Origin: Dryococelus australis
Lineage: Eukaryota > Arthropoda > Insecta > Phasmatodea > Phasmatidae
DNA: 64,000 nt
Assembly (NCBI GenBank): GCA_029891345.1
Contig: CM056995.1
Coordinates: forward strand, 211,557,047 to 211,621,046
Direction: 5' to 3'
In this document: positions 10,553-24,244 of the stretch, in pieces
Layout of the letters: each line of letters begins with the position of its first letter
Numbering within the stretch: the stretch's first letter is position 1
Program-made: the position numbers and the translations under genes
The notes under the pieces: generated by a model
Databases searched by the model: none
What the model saw: only the letters and a program-made list of their open reading frames with translations
What the model was told of the DNA's origin: nothing

Positions 10553-12329
10553 CAATAATATATACATATGAGCGTGAATTTAAATAAGGGAATCGCCTAC
10601 CTGTGGCGCTGTGTTGCAGATTGATTGAAATTCACGTTTATCTACGATGCTGATCTACGAGAAGAGCACACACTTCAGACGAGGAATGTTAAGGTGCTTT
10701 CAAGACGTCACGCACGTGACGTGACACCATTTCAGAGTACTCAATCAAGCAAGGATAAAAACGGCTTTTTCAAAGCGCCCTGTCTTAAAATACACACGTC
10801 AGATACTTACAAATCACCTAAGGCCCTACATTGAACCTTGCTGCATACTTTCCACGAATGAAATGGTAGGGCCGCCACTGAAAGATCCCTAGGTAAACGC
10901 AGTACGAGAACTCTGCACGCAAGTTCAGAACCTTGCGCGTAGCGCACTTGAAGCGTGCGTCAGTCTCACTTTTCGACCTGAAACGTGGTTGAAAGCTCGA
11001 GGAAGGCGGGCCCGCTCTGCCTGCAGTCACCACGTTCCAATGAGAACTCAATGGCAAGGAAATTCCTTCTGAATGCTTCGATTTCAAACATACTGTTGCA
11101 AACCAAAATTTAGGTTTTCAATGCAACTTTTTCAGAAAATACTGCCCCGTTAAAAAATTGTTATAAATGTACATTTTAATGTTGCTTTTTAGAAAACAAA
11201 TTAAGCATAAAATTGGCAAAATTTGTTACCGTACCAGTATTCCTTAAATGTGTCACGTAGAATACGTTTTAGTTTGAAACGGTTATCTTTAAAAGTGATA
11301 AGTTGGGAAGGACCTTCTTTAACATTGATTCCTTATTTAAACTGATTGATTAGTAAAGGTTGTTTATTATACAAAGAACAATGAGTACATTAACATACAA
11401 CAGATATATGAACAGTAAAACAAAGCCAGCATGCCAGTGTGATTACACCCTTCTGCACTGCAATGGAGATGAAGGAACAGCAAATGGAAACAGAAACACA
11501 CAAAAGAGTGATAACTAAATGCAGGTGGGGGAAATAGCCGAAACCTCATACGTTAATAGTAAACAAACAAACGACAACAGGAAAGAGGGAAGAACACAAC
11601 AATGGAATGGAAAAAAAGGCGACGAAGGGATGTAGAAAGGGAAAAAGAGAACGAAACGTATTTAAAAAAGGGCAAGAAAGCGTTAAGGGGGTGGGGGGTG
11701 GGGAGGGTACCGTATGGCCATAGGATTGTATAGAAAGATATAGGGAATATATGTGAACTACATGGTTGCAGGCTTGGTACTCAGCGTCTTGCAGATGACA
11801 TAATTACATGTTATAAGCAGGGCCACCTGTTTTTCCGTGAACAGATATACACGTGGTTCTAAACTTCAATATACTACATGCACACATGTGCTTCTTCAAA
11901 TCGATATCATTTGCTGCACGCTTCTGCAACAAGTCACTCGACATCGCTTTTCCTATCAGAATTATGTTACTCCGCTACTGTACATACGTGATTCGCGGTC
12001 AGATGGCTAAAACGTGCAACGGTTGCAATAATCCAACCACGGACGTGTATCTGAGCCCAAGTATTTTGTAGTGCCTACAATTAGGTGTGGAATATTTCAG
12101 TGAAAAACGGGTACTCCTACTTGTAAGGCAACTAACACCTTTGTAATATTTTATTTGCGTGTCGTCAGAATCGTAACTACAGAAAAATGTGGCTTTTTAA
12201 ATAATCAAATCCCCAGCCACATTTCTTTTAAATATTTTCTTCATTTGTACTAAAACGTAAAAATCTACAGTGTCAGATATATCAGAAGACCAATTGACCA
12301 TATTCATTAAGGGCTCTGGCAACCATTCA
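10553..12329. other. Unassigned
   Basis: 10.6-11.1 kb is moderately GC-rich, with two overlapping opposite short open frames and no family resemblance. 11.57-11.72 kb is a purine-rich tract. No gene is called. Confidence 0.5.
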
Positions 12330-12333
12330 TTAA

Positions 12334-13293
12334 GGCGATATTACACGATACTAGACTCCGTATAAGCTTGTGCAAGGTCCACTATAGCGTCCGTTATACC
12401 GGCTAGTGTGGTACCCGTCATCGCATTTCCCGCCTTGTACGGCCAGATTCCGTACCAGGTTTGGTAATTGGACACGTCCTATTTTTCGTGGCTTTCGTAC
12501 CTGGCCAATCACGTCGCAGTTTCAGAGCGTAGGGCGCTCCCCGTGGCTAATATTTGAAACGAGTTGATGAAGAAACCGAAAAGGATGCTTCCATCTTAAT
12601 TATACATCCGTGAAGTTGAAACTATTTGCAATGGATTTAAAATGCGACAACGACGAATAATATTGGTTATGACAACTTTTAATTACTGTTTAAAACCGTT
12701 CTAAATACTTAAAACATTACCTACTCTATGAAAACATTAATTCGAATTATTTATCGTATCTACCATATATTAACTCCAATTCTGTATGTGAGCTGGTAGT
12801 ACAGTGGTAGAGTTGTGGTGTTCAATTTTTATTTTATTATTAAATTTTACATGCCGATAATATCCTGGTGCGCAAATTAAAAACTATATTTTGCTACCGG
12901 TCAGTAATTTTGGTGAAATTAAAAACTACACACTCGTATTCTAGTGACTTCAACTCATTTTCAAGAAAATGGATGAAACTATACTAGTAAGCAATCAATT
13001 TATGTAAAAGGCGAACAGTAATATAACAATATTAAGATGTGCTAACTAGTTTTTATCATAGGCCTACGCAAGTAACTAACTGGTAGCAGTTCTACGAATG
13101 GGGTTCATATATACTACATACCACACACTGCGCACCCACCGAGGGTGCCAAATGCTAGTACGCGAACTGCTGTCGTGTAATATAGATCTTCCATGGTGGC
13201 TCATATAGAGGCTGGTATACCGGCTCGTGCATCAGGGCTTGTACAATCTTGTAGAAGAACCAAGTACGGCTGCAGGTATCGTGTAATATCGGC
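12334..13293. mobile_element. TTAA-flanked 960-bp non-autonomous transposon
   Basis: The left end GGCGATATTACACGATAC and the right end GTATCGTGTAATATCGGC are inverted repeats (17 of 18 matching). They are flanked exactly by TTAA at 12330-12333 and 13294-13297. A TTAA duplication is the signature of piggyBac-type transposition, although these termini are not the usual CCY/GGG. No transposase frame is present. Confidence 0.8.
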
Positions 13294-13297
13294 TTAA

Positions 13298-15685
13298 GGC
13301 CTATAATATATTTTTTGAAAGTAACTCATTGTGTCTTTTTTCAATTGTAAATTATTTCATTCCGGCAAGTAAGTTGATGTTTATGATTAGTACATTACAA
13401 TATCACTAAAACTGTGGTTCTGACATGCCATTAAACAAAACTATGCGCAGTTACTCGAAAATTCGCGTTTATCATTAGAAGACAAAATAGTTAGAATACA
13501 AAATAGACTTCACACTCATATGCGTTTGTATTGTTGTAATTTAATTGGACTGCAGCTGGTTTGATACGCTCTGGGCGGCCTTGAGTCAGTTGGAAACAAG
13601 CAACGACGAAACAGCCCAATCACGCCCTGCTTAGTCAAAAGGGACTGTCGTTCCTCGCTGCGAAATAATAATGCGAATGATGCATGCAACGACGAGGAAA
13701 CTGTACTTGTTAGTAATGTCTACGAGTTGAACAATATTTCATACGAATGTAAAATAATGAATTTTCGGTTCCCAGCACACTTAAGTTGCCTGATACTTAT
13801 GAGCGAAGTAAACAATAGGGTAGCTATTTCCTAGTTTTGCAAACTGAATTTCAAAATTATGTGTGATGTAATAAAAATGCGTCCTTAGCGTTTCTGTATG
13901 TATTATACACTCTGAAGGCAAAAGTTGTTCGTGCGCCTTGCGGTACAGCAAACTATTTATGTACCAACTGTACAGATTTAGTACAACGAGTATGAGGAGG
14001 ATTCGCTGTTGATAATGCAAAATTGAATCGATTTTTCGCTATCCACTTCTTAATACCATTTGTAATCCTCACTTTCTGAGGTACTTTATTTTTAAAAATG
14101 ACCAGTCTCGTTATTTATTTTTAAATCCTTGACCATTCACTTAATACTGATATATCATGAAGATAACATATAACTGATTCCACCGAACTTTGAACAAGTT
14201 TCCCTAATCCCTTTTTGACACGTAGGGCGATCTATCAACTGTTAAATTCGTCCTCTTCAGCTGCCCACAATTCCGTCCCACAACCCTAGAAAAACATAAT
14301 TTTTTGAGTACATCAAAACCTACTAAAGATATGAAAATTCGTAGAATGTGACAATTCCACGCAAATTCAACCTGTATGCACTAGTTATTAAACATAAGTC
14401 GCAACACGACAATAAGCGTAGGTTTGAATGGTTATTAAATTTAAAAAGAACAGCAAAGGATAAAACTTATCTACGCCTATAAAATTCCAGATATCTACTT
14501 AATTTCTTATTATACCAACCTTGCTTCTTTACCTCTCCACCGGAAGACAAATGCGTGTTCGTCTTACATTCGTTCACATGGCATAATTTCCAGTACACAC
14601 ATTTTTGTAGATTTTTTCTTTATAAATAATGAATGTTCGATAGAAAACGAAAAAAGTTAAAGTTCATTAGAAATTCTATTTTTCACTTATTAACTCATTT
14701 TAAATAATTATTTTAAAGGGACTGCAGGGGATCGAGGTATGTGGAAGTACGATTTTAAGACTAAAACGGAGGTCTTAGTTTAACATATAATTTTCCTGAA
14801 AATTGGAAATTGAATTTTTTTCAGAGATTTCCCTAAGTTATATGAAAGCTTTAGGTTAATTACTTTTTCATGATGCAGTACTATATATTCGAAATAAGTT
14901 CCTGGAAATCTCAGATGGAAAGAATTTAAATCTCGAGATTTCTTCAACGAATTTTATCTTTACTAACATACCGCCAGAAAACTGTTAGGTCTAATAAGCA
15001 AATTCGAGTTTGAGCAATCGATTTGATATAGAACTGTAAAAAAAAGTTGTGATATAGGGACATGAAACAAAATCAGTAGTCTTCTATATAAACGCTTTCT
15101 TTGTTTACAGACTACAGACATGAAACACTTCTGATTCCATATCTTTCCTTTGTTTTTTTTTGTGTAACGTTTTATTGCCCTTTCAAAGATAAAAGATCCG
15201 TGGAAACCTTATACCTAGTAAAGTCCTAATACCGAAACAAATGACATCGATATTCGAGGTTGAGTATGGTAAATATGCAAAGGAAAAAGGGGAAAATATG
15301 AGTAGATATAAAGAACGATTGCGAGCCTATTTTTAAGAAAAAAAATCACTCATTTTAAAGTCAAAATCACTAAATTTTTCAATAAAATAAGATTTTTCAT
15401 CAGAATCAATTTTCACCAAAAATTCCTATTTTTCACCAAATTTCATTAAAATGAACAAAATTGAACAAATCTTGTGCGACTTTTCAGCATATTTTCCGAA
15501 GGAAAGAAAGGCTTATGAGATCACTTTTCTGCCTGTGCGTTTGTTTCTGGGCGTGTGTGTATACACCCCTCCCCCCACAATTTTTTAACGCGTTAACCGA
15601 ATTTCATCAACCTCGGTACACATATAGTACTAAGTAAGACCACCTAACTTGTATAGTTTCTATCACGCTGGGCACTTTATTTCAA
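13298..15685. other. Unassigned AT-rich DNA
   Basis: No gene, recognisable repeat or RNA seen. 13.55-13.72 kb is slightly GC-richer. Long A/T tracts near 15.33-15.47 kb include repeated TTTTTCACCAAA words. Confidence 0.6.
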
Positions 15686-15689
15686 AATG

Positions 15690-17220
15690 GCGGCTATTAA
15701 AAAAATTTAGGGCGATATGTCATGTTTCGGAAAACATTCAACCGATTTTAACTAAATTGTGTAAGCTGACAGCGCAAGTTGTAAGCATCAAATTCAGAGG
15801 GGAATATTGTTGTTGGTCTGCCATCTTGGAAGAAAGCACCACATGAAAAAATACAGTTTTATGTTATATCTCGAAAACTACTCAACCTATTTTCGCCAAA
15901 TTTGGTACGTAAGTAAAACTATAATTGGCAAGATAAATGTATGAAGATGAACGTAATCAGACACTTATGTTCAAAATGGTGGTCATATAGTTATTTTAGT
16001 TTTGTATGTTATATTGTCGAAACCGTGTAATTAATTCCGAAGAAACTTTGTATGATAGCTGTATATATTATAACAATCAAATGTCTACACACAAAATCTC
16101 TTTTGTCCACCATTTTGTAAAATAGTAACACTTGACAAATTGAAATTGTAGTCCCCGAAAAATCAACCGATTTCTACCAAATTTGACAAAAAATTATTAA
16201 CATTATTGCAGACTATGTAAACTGATAAATTTTGAGTGGATCAGACATAATATTTTCAAAATGGCGGCCATATAAACATTTTAGCTCAGAATTTTTTTCT
16301 AGGAAACTGCAAAACAAATTTCAACTTAACTTTGTATGCAGACAGTATCAGTTATATACATAAAATTTTTCTCCGCAGAGCCTCATTTCTCCACCATTTG
16401 TTAAAATAGCCCCAAATGAAATAATATAGTTTTTATGCCATATCTCGGGGGAAAATCAACCGATTTCTTTCAAATTTGTGGAGACGTACTGTGGTAGCCA
16501 TATTAATTTATGTGTTTTAAGTATGTAAGTCTTTTATTTTATGAATCGCGCGTATAAAACATTTTACCTTAGTGTGATACAGCTACGAAACTATGTAACA
16601 AATTTAAATTTAAATTTGGATATTTTATCTATGAAAATAATCGAAAGTGCTATTATATACATTTTTTACCCTCCATTTATGAAGATCGTCACATGATCAA
16701 TGGAGATTTTATGCCATTGCTCGAGGACCAATGAACTGATATGCATAGAGATATTCCTTAGCCGGATTTTTCTGCAAAGTAGTGTCAGGCGAGTAAACGG
16801 AATATTTTGTCATATTTGCGGAGTAATTGGACTCACGTTAACAAAATTTTGCACACCTACAGAAGGCCAAGTATAGTCACATGATTTTAATGTGATAAGT
16901 AAATGATTTAAAAATGGCGGCCATATAAATATTTTCATATGTTTGGCTTATCTATTTGACAATTTAACATTTTCAATAAACTTTTATGCTGGTATTATTT
17001 ATTACAAACATCTTGTACAGAACCTATTTTTAAGCAATTTTGTAAGATAGCTCCATTCCAGAAAATAAGGTTCTTATGCCATATCTCGGAGACCAATCAA
17101 CCGATATCCATAACATTTTTCACACAAGTAGCATTATGATAGGCCATATAAACTTATGTGTTTTAGTGGCTCAGACGCTTATTTTCAAAAAGATCGCCAA
17201 GTAAATATTTCAGGTTAGTG
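15690..17220. repeat. Degenerate ~300-bp satellite, about five units
   Basis: Units share TATATCTCG, a CAACCGATTTCTACCAAATT-like word, a CAAAATGGCGGCCATATAA word and a CACCATTTTGTAAAATAG word in the same order. Anchors recur near 15.73, 15.89, 16.17, 16.46, 16.74 and 17.10 kb. Divergence between units is high, so the array is old. It has no coding capacity. Confidence 0.75.
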
Positions 17221-18199
17221 AATCCTATCATTCAAAACATTAGACTGATTACATCCGAAGTTGATACTCCGAATCCTTCCTCCGTGATGCAGTTGATTGT
17301 AAGCTAGCTTCAATTTACATTTTATTTTCTGAATTAGAATCTCGGGTGTCACTCGTGTATTTTAATTGTCTTTGTTCTCTTTCACATGTTTCTGGTTTCA
17401 TCTCTAGTGATCTTGCTGTCAATGAGACGTCAATGCCTACCTACCTTCTAAGATCTCAAGAACTTTACTAGAATTTATTTGCACCCATGTAGAACTTTTT
17501 GTTTTATTCCATATTATTAAGTTTTTTTAGAAGGGAAATATGGCACAGAAAACACGTTTTGTCACAAAATTATTAAATTTCTCGTCAAGAAAGTGGGCCA
17601 GTAGCCCTCTATAAACCAATTTTTAATACTGTTCCTTAATTTGTCAACACCTATTGAAATAGTGTTTTGAAATTCAGTCATCATTCCAGAACTCGCTAAC
17701 TCCATCGCCGTCATCGTTCCAAAACCTGCTATATCCGAGCAGCCAATGAATGTAATGTGTTGCAGTCATGTGATGTGATTTTCTATGGTATGTCTTACAA
17801 AGTGAGTTACTGTTGTTGTGCTGAATGTTTTGTGTTGTTATTGCTATTACTGACGCTATCAAAACAACATATTATGAAAAATGAATTGCGACAGAACTGT
17901 AACACCATCCCCTGAAGGGCAAGGACGAATAAGAACGAGCAATCTGAGCTAATGGAATAAAACCATTCAGTAAATGAAAAGGTATGCATGAGTGTTGCTA
18001 TTATGATGCTGTGATTATGCTAGTCCATTATCCATTATTGCTTCATGATTTAGATTGCGATCCCCTGTTTTCTTCAAATTATTAATGTTTGAACACAATA
18101 TAGTGTAACCAAATGTTTCGTTTAAGGCACTCTTCTATGGAATCACTGGCCTACCGAGTATGCAAACATAATGGTAAACATTGAAATGCATAACACTGA
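17221..18199. other. Unassigned
   Basis: Opposite-strand short open frames near 17.7-17.99 kb have no family resemblance and are not called. Confidence 0.5.
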
Positions 18200-19770
18200 A
18201 AATGAAGGCTGTCCAAGTTTTCAAACAAACTTTTACTATTTATGGCATAAAATAAATAAAGATTCATTCCTTATGAAGAACAATACAATCCATACACCAA
18301 AGAGACATCGTGGTTCTGGTAAAGGTAATAATAAAGGTATAAGTATTAAGTATTATGAGAAGTAACAGCATGCAGACAAATTTCAAGCTCAGGTATTCCA
18401 ATCTACATATCTTAATATCCTGCATGTATCCAATGAAAGGGATCAGAGAATTGCGTGCAACCATTTGCGAACCGGACAAATGCCACGCGAGAAAAGTGGA
18501 GAAGCACAAATTCAACGCAGGCACTCGGAGCAAAGGAAAAGCATACGAAGCTTTGTAGAATCTCTTAAATGTACAGAAACCCATTACTGCAGAGGGAAGG
18601 CATTATTTACCCATTGACATGTCAATCAGTAATGCATAATGCTAAGGTAACTTCTAGCTCTCAGCAGGTCACGAAGACCTTCTTCAGAAACACTGTTACT
18701 AGTGAATACGATCTTGATTTTGGCACCCCAGTTACGGATTCATGTTCAACGTACATTTCATTCCACTAGGCAATAAAACGCGAGAAAGGCATTAGCAAGG
18801 CAAAAGAGTTGTTGATCTATCCGAGAGTACATAAATTAAGGGCGAAGACATTTTTTTAGCATTCTGAAAGAAGAACTACCAGGAGTAATTTAGTTCTCGT
18901 TCGATTACCAGAAGAATTTGGTGAGCCCAAAAGTCCCACATCAAATAGCTTACTACAGCAGACAGTTGTTACCTTCCAACTACACCATCGTTCAGGGATA
19001 TCCTAAATCAAAGTTGACAAAGGATAGAGTCACACCGTTTACATGGATGGAACATGAATATAAAAAAAGGTTCGAATAAAATATAGTCTGCTGTTTGGCA
19101 CTGTTTAACTGAATACGATTTGGCACATTGTTATACCATTAGGCTATGTGCAAATGGTCGGTGGAGGGGGGGGACCGTAATTATGCAATGATTACCATGA
19201 CCTGCCATTTATTATCTCAAGGAGCTCCAGGAAATGTGAAACGTATTGAACTGATTTTGCCTGACAGTTGGCACTCTTTTTTTACCTTCAGACAGGGTTT
19301 TTAGTAACATCGAGAAAGTGCTATGAAAGACACCAGTGATTTGCAATCACATAGAGTATCAGAATTTTTTTTTCAGAAATTTGGGAAGGTGTACGGTTAG
19401 GTGAAGATTGTGATGTGAAAAACTGGAAAGAATATGCACGCAAAGTTGTGAAGTTACCCGCAAGTTGGTATTTCAAGTTTGCATCAGCCAAGAGATTCAT
19501 TATTGAAAAGACATTACCCGGCATGGTAGTTGTAACTGGAGACCCCAACTATTATGCAAATTTAGGAGAGATTAAGTCTGTGATGAAGAGAAGGAAATGG
19601 TTTGTTGACTGCACCCCTGAACTTCTGCCAAGAGGTGTGGTACTGAATCCCACGAAAGTTACGGCCAGTCATTTTGGCGAGAAGTGGGCTGAAGATAACA
19701 TTGTGACAGAGAAGATAGTTTGTATTGCGAACACACTGAAGTTACTGAATATCAGGACTTACGAATCTAA
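18200..19770 (+). pseudogene. Decayed transposase-like multicopy insect gene
   Basis: Successive frames keep the order of a familiar insect family of ~500-residue proteins. KAFLMKN-like and HTPKRHRGSGKG words are followed by HLRTGQMPREKSGE, SLKCTETHYCRGK, DLDFGTPVTDSCST, RVHKLRAK, LTKDRVTPFTWMEHEYKKG and LTEYDLAHCYTIRLCADG-like words, then a long intact C-terminal frame (19377-19770) including WKEYARKVVKLPASWYFKF and GEIKSVMKRRK. Stops and frameshifts interrupt the first 1.1 kb, whereas the last ~130 codons are open, preceded by an AG. The family occurs in many copies in insect genomes and is probably transposon-derived. The function is not known to me, and this copy is broken. Confidence 0.65.
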
Positions 19771-20225
19771 GGTGTTTGTTTTTCACCATTCAATACATTT
19801 TCTTCTTTTCAGGAACTAAAGTACCAATCAGTGGTTTGATGTTGCAGACCAATTGGTGTGAACATTCTATAATATCGTTTAATGTGTTTTTCTGTCGATT
19901 AAATTTTGAAATTGTCATAATAATTTCCTTTTCATACTGGTCATTCTTTTACATATGTTTTACAATTGGTTTGCAATTTGGGTGCTATGACGATTCTCTT
20001 TACTTGAGTGGTAATCCCTAAAATGCCCTTCTCCATATGCTGCCATTCCATAACTTTCTTTCTCCATTCAGTAATTCCAAAACATGTTAACCCCACATCT
20101 CTTTTTCACTTTTCACAGAATTCCTTAGATGCATTTATATAAGATTAGTACAATTTCACCAGCAATGTCATTTTAACAGTCCCAATCCATTTGTGCTGCC
20201 CATAAATGTTATAGTACCCTGAAAA

Positions 20226-20229
<4 letters not shown>

Positions 20230-20283
<54 letters not shown>
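20230..20283. repeat. 54-base T homopolymer
   Basis: An uninterrupted T run. On the minus strand it would be a poly(A) tail, but I could not identify a retroelement body beside it. Confidence 0.95.
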
Positions 20284-21344
20284 CCAAGTGGAGTTAGCAG
20301 GTTTCGATATGGGGGGTTAATACAATGGGTGGCCACTGGCCCACTTAAAAAAAAAACTAATTTTTACTATTTCACTAATTTTTTTCAATAAGGGGCAATT
20401 GGCCTACCATTTAAAACATGATGGGGGACAAAGTGGTACAATAATAATAAATCAATAATACCAATGTATATAAAATTATCATCATAGTACTAGATCAATT
20501 AGATTAATTCTTTTACCCTAATATTACTATAGAAAAAAAAATAAGAGTGGGATGAAATGTCATAAAAGTGTCACAAGAATAATTCAATAAATAATAATTA
20601 TGAAATTTCAGCAAGTACGAGAGTACTTGCCAGAAAATGTAAGATAAGTAGGTGACTTTGCCCCCACCTAAATCTTACTACTCATAGAAATGGCACAAGA
20701 AAAATTGCATAATAATAACTATGGAACTCTCGTAAATGGGGAGCCACTCGCTGGGATATTAAAGAAATATTCAAACACAAATATATTAAATAACTGCATT
20801 ACAGAGATGACCAAAAATTAGGTCAAATACAGATATTATTAAAATTTACATCAGAATAATTTTGTTTTATTTTAAAAATACATCTATGAATTAAACTCAT
20901 TAGAATTAATTTGATTATATATTCTTCGTAAAATCACTTTAAACTTGTTATCTAATTCAACAAAATATTAATAACCATTAATAATATGTAAAAAATTAAT
21001 ATTCATAATCACATAACAATCAGGTTGTTTTAATTCACACAATTTTTTTTAGAAATTCTATTTTATTAATGGTGTTATGCTCATTCTAAATTCGTGTTTG
21101 GATCTTTCAATATAAAAATATTTCTTAGAAAAATATTTCTTTGTTCGAACGAGTAATTTATGTATAGTTAAACATCTTTATAAAACTATCAATACATTTT
21201 GCTGTTTGCATCAACGTTGTCCATTCAATAACATAAAAAATTTTACAATTTTGGGTTCATAAATTACCTTATATTTTTCTTAGTTGTAACATATAGATGT
21301 ACAATTAAAATAACATACGCTGATAATAATATATGAAGAATAAC
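20284..21344. other. Unassigned AT-rich DNA
   Basis: Very AT-rich with no recognisable coding or repeat structure. It forms the left flank of element B. Confidence 0.6.
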
Positions 21345-22489
21345 AGTTATAAATTGTAGCTTTGGTGACACCTGGCTGCTGTCTGGGGACGAGAGGACGA
21401 CCCACCGCCATCTTGAATGATGTTACGCCGCCAGTTTTTTCCCGTTTTTCCCTTCGAATTTCCCTGTTTCCATTTTTTCCTTCGAATTTCCCTTCTTTCC
21501 CTCGGAATGCCTTATTTTCCCCTCCGAATGTCCCTTTTCATCCTTGGAATTCCATGCTCCCGATAGCTGTTTCGCATTCCGGTCAATTTCCGCCGATGAC
21601 TCCACAATATGGGTATTGCCTCCTTGTTGAGGAGGAGGAGCAACGTCCTGCGCTGTCATTCTGGTTGTGATGTTCTCCGGGTACTCCCGGACGCTTCGTA
21701 CCGAAAGTTCTTAATTCTAATGAATGTGTACAACATGCGCCCGCATTCTGTGTGGAGGGAGGCGATCCCCGTCACTACGCCCTGCTGTGGGCGACCATCT
21801 GTAATTCCCACACCTACCGCGAGTCGACCGCATTTGCCACCAGAACGCGTGAAGTTCGACAGGTCGAAGCTAGGAGCGCTGGTATCTGCACGGCCATGTT
21901 TTGTTGGCTGGTTCACCAGTCACTAGCAGCGATGCACTAGTATCGGGGAGTGTAGTTAAAATGCCAGCCACCAGGAGCGCTGGGAATAATTGTAAGTTGT
22001 TTGGGAATTTAAAAAATGCATGAGGCATGTGGGATTGTTCTGGATACCCGTGGGTTACTAGTCAAATGCCTTGCCCACATGGCCACCATTGCATGATAAG
22101 TGTTAGGATATGAAATAACGAATGTACACGCATCGGCCTACGCACTCGACAGACATTGCGGGGTTAGGAGAAAAATAAAGTACATACTCATACGGGCCTT
22201 CGCTCTAACCAGACAATAAACTTGCATCGCGAGTCGGCAAGGTTGTCTCATACTACTTTTGGACTCACCTATGTTATGACGTCATTTCTGAATACATTGG
22301 GGCTTGAGGCTGGGGACGAGGGGACGAGCTGGCATACTTGTGGGTTTCTCTCACATATCTTCTGGATTCGCCTATGCTAAAGTTGCTAATTATGAAGATG
22401 CTACTATCTCACACATAAATTTCCACCACCTGACTGCTGACTGCGGATGTGCGGAAGGGCTAGCATTCTCGCGGGTGACCGCATATTCC

Positions 22490-23375
22490 TTTCACGTGGC
22501 AACCTGACAAGGATTCGAAGTCTCATGCACTGGCATTCCACCCTAATTTTATCATATTCCTTCCGGTCTCCTTTCACCTGGTGTCCTGGTGGGGATCGGA
22601 GATTCGATGTCTCATGCTTTGTCACCTTAGTTTTCTCATATTCCTTCCAGGATCCTTCCACGTGGTGTTCTGGCAGGGGACAAGTCTCATGCTCTGTCAT
22701 TTCAACTGGATCCTTTCACATGGTGTCTAGGCAGCTATGAGTAATGTTTTGTCATTCCAAAAGGGTTTTCTCATATTCCTTGGATTATCTGTTCACCTTG
22801 CATCCTGACAGGGACGAGTCTCATGCTCTGTCATTCCAATAGGGCTTTCTCATATATCTTCTGGGATCCTTTCACCTGGCATCCTGGCTGGGACGAGTCC
22901 AATTCTTTGTCTTTCCACCTTAGTTTTGTTGTATTATTTCAGGATCCTTTTACCCTGCATCCTAGCAGGGATCCTTTCACCTGGCATCCTGGCCAGATGC
23001 TGAGTATCATTTTATGTTACTCCACCTTAGTTTTCTCATATTCCTTCTGGGATCCATTCACCTGGTGTCCTGGCGGGAATGAGTCTTGTGCTCTGTCATT
23101 TCAATAGGATTTTCTCAAATTCCATCTGGGATCCTTTCACCTGGCGTCCTGGTAGAGATGAGTCCTTTTGGGATCCTTTCACTTGCCAGGGACGAGTCCC
23201 ATGCTCTGTCATTCCAATGGGGTTTTCTCATTTTCCTTCTGGGATCCTTGCACCTGGTATCCTGGTGGGAACGAGTCCCACGTCCTGTCATGCTCATATT
23301 CCTTTCAGGATCCTTTCACCTGGCTTTTTCTTGGGGATGGGTCCCATGCTCTGTCGTTCCACCTGCATGCCATAG
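22490..23375 (+). repeat. ~75-bp satellite, about 11 units
   Basis: Each unit has TTTTCTCATATTCCTT, GGGATCCTTTCACCTGG, a CATCCTGGCGGGGACGAGTC-like word and CATGCTCTGTCATTCCA. Units vary by substitutions and short deletions. The reading frames that cross it in all directions are artefacts of the repeat. Reverse-oriented units lie at 29520-29860. Confidence 0.9.
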
Positions 23376-23399
23376 AGTAAAGCCTGCCCATGCACACTA

Positions 23400-23640
23400 G
23401 CCTAGATTCGCACTGTGCACACATCAAGTATGCCCAAAGTGCACTAATAAGCCTAGTTGGCTGTAATTTCCGAACCATAAAAAAGATATAATCACCTAAT
23501 TTATAAAATAGGCATTACCCCGGCAACAAAAATGACTACAGGGCTAAGTATGTCCTAAGCACACTTATAAGTGTAGGCGACTGTAATTTGCGAACCATTT
23601 AATATAGTCACCAAGGTCCACATCCATCACTGGAAAAAAA
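23400..23640 (-). repeat. 116-bp satellite, two inverted units
   Basis: On the minus strand it reads GGTTCGGAAATTACAGCC-like, TTATAAGT and GGGCATACTTG words. It is the same satellite as 28985-29510 and 52150-53310, in the opposite orientation. Confidence 0.75.
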
Positions 23641-24242
23641 TTACCCGATTTTTTCTATGTCTGAAAGATAATTAATATATTTGTATAGTTCCAAGTCTCG
23701 AACTCAGCTCCCTACCAACTGCTGTTTGAGCAATACACATTGATGCTCTCACCATTGTCGTTTCTCCAGTTGACCACTAGAGTGCACGACCATTGTCTGC
23801 TAGGGTCATGGTGGTCTTCGGCCATCTTCGTTAAATGTGTCAAAGAGGGACGCCAACAATGTTTGTGTTACTGTTGACAGTCGTAAGGAGCATTCGTGTC
23901 GGCACACATGACCGAATTCAAACTTACATCATGCAGAACACTAACCCATGCATGTAGTACTTAGTGCAAGTAGAACAAAAAATGACAGATGCACGAGGTT
24001 TCGATCCATCCGCCAGTGAGGACTGCAGCTAGATGATTCTGTTAGCACAGAGGGTCTGCAGCAGTATGGTTCGACTGTGAGTGCTGAAGGTCGCAATAAA
24101 CAGCCTCAGCCTAACACATGGATTGGGGTAAGCTTGTGCAACATATAAAACTATCCCAAACATGAAATAATTTTCACATAATAATAAAGGCCAAACATAT
24201 ACACAAGTGCACTGTGAGCATGATGTTGTATCGAACCTCAAC
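23641..24242. other. Element B interior, unassigned
   Basis: No coding family recognised between the left satellite and the Tc1 insertion. Confidence 0.5.
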
Positions 24243-24244
24243 TA

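Larger units (their letters stand above)
21345..23640 (+). repeat. Element B left inverted end (~2.3 kb)
   Basis: From the outside inwards: AGTTATAAATTG terminus, CACCGCCATCTTG and several TTTCCCTTCGAATTTCCC-type words, about 0.8 kb of single-copy sequence, then the 75-bp and 116-bp satellites. It pairs in inverted orientation with 28985-30457. Confidence 0.6.

Noticed and set aside
20145-20336. Frame with a long lysine run
   Set aside because: Caused by the T homopolymer at 20230-20283.
20380-21344. Possible mitochondrial insertion because of high AT content
   Set aside because: No mitochondrial gene words could be read in any frame.
22304-23400. Many overlapping open frames on both strands
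   Set aside because: They are frames through a 75-bp satellite with few stop codons; the repeated residues (FTWHPG, DPFTWC) follow the DNA period.
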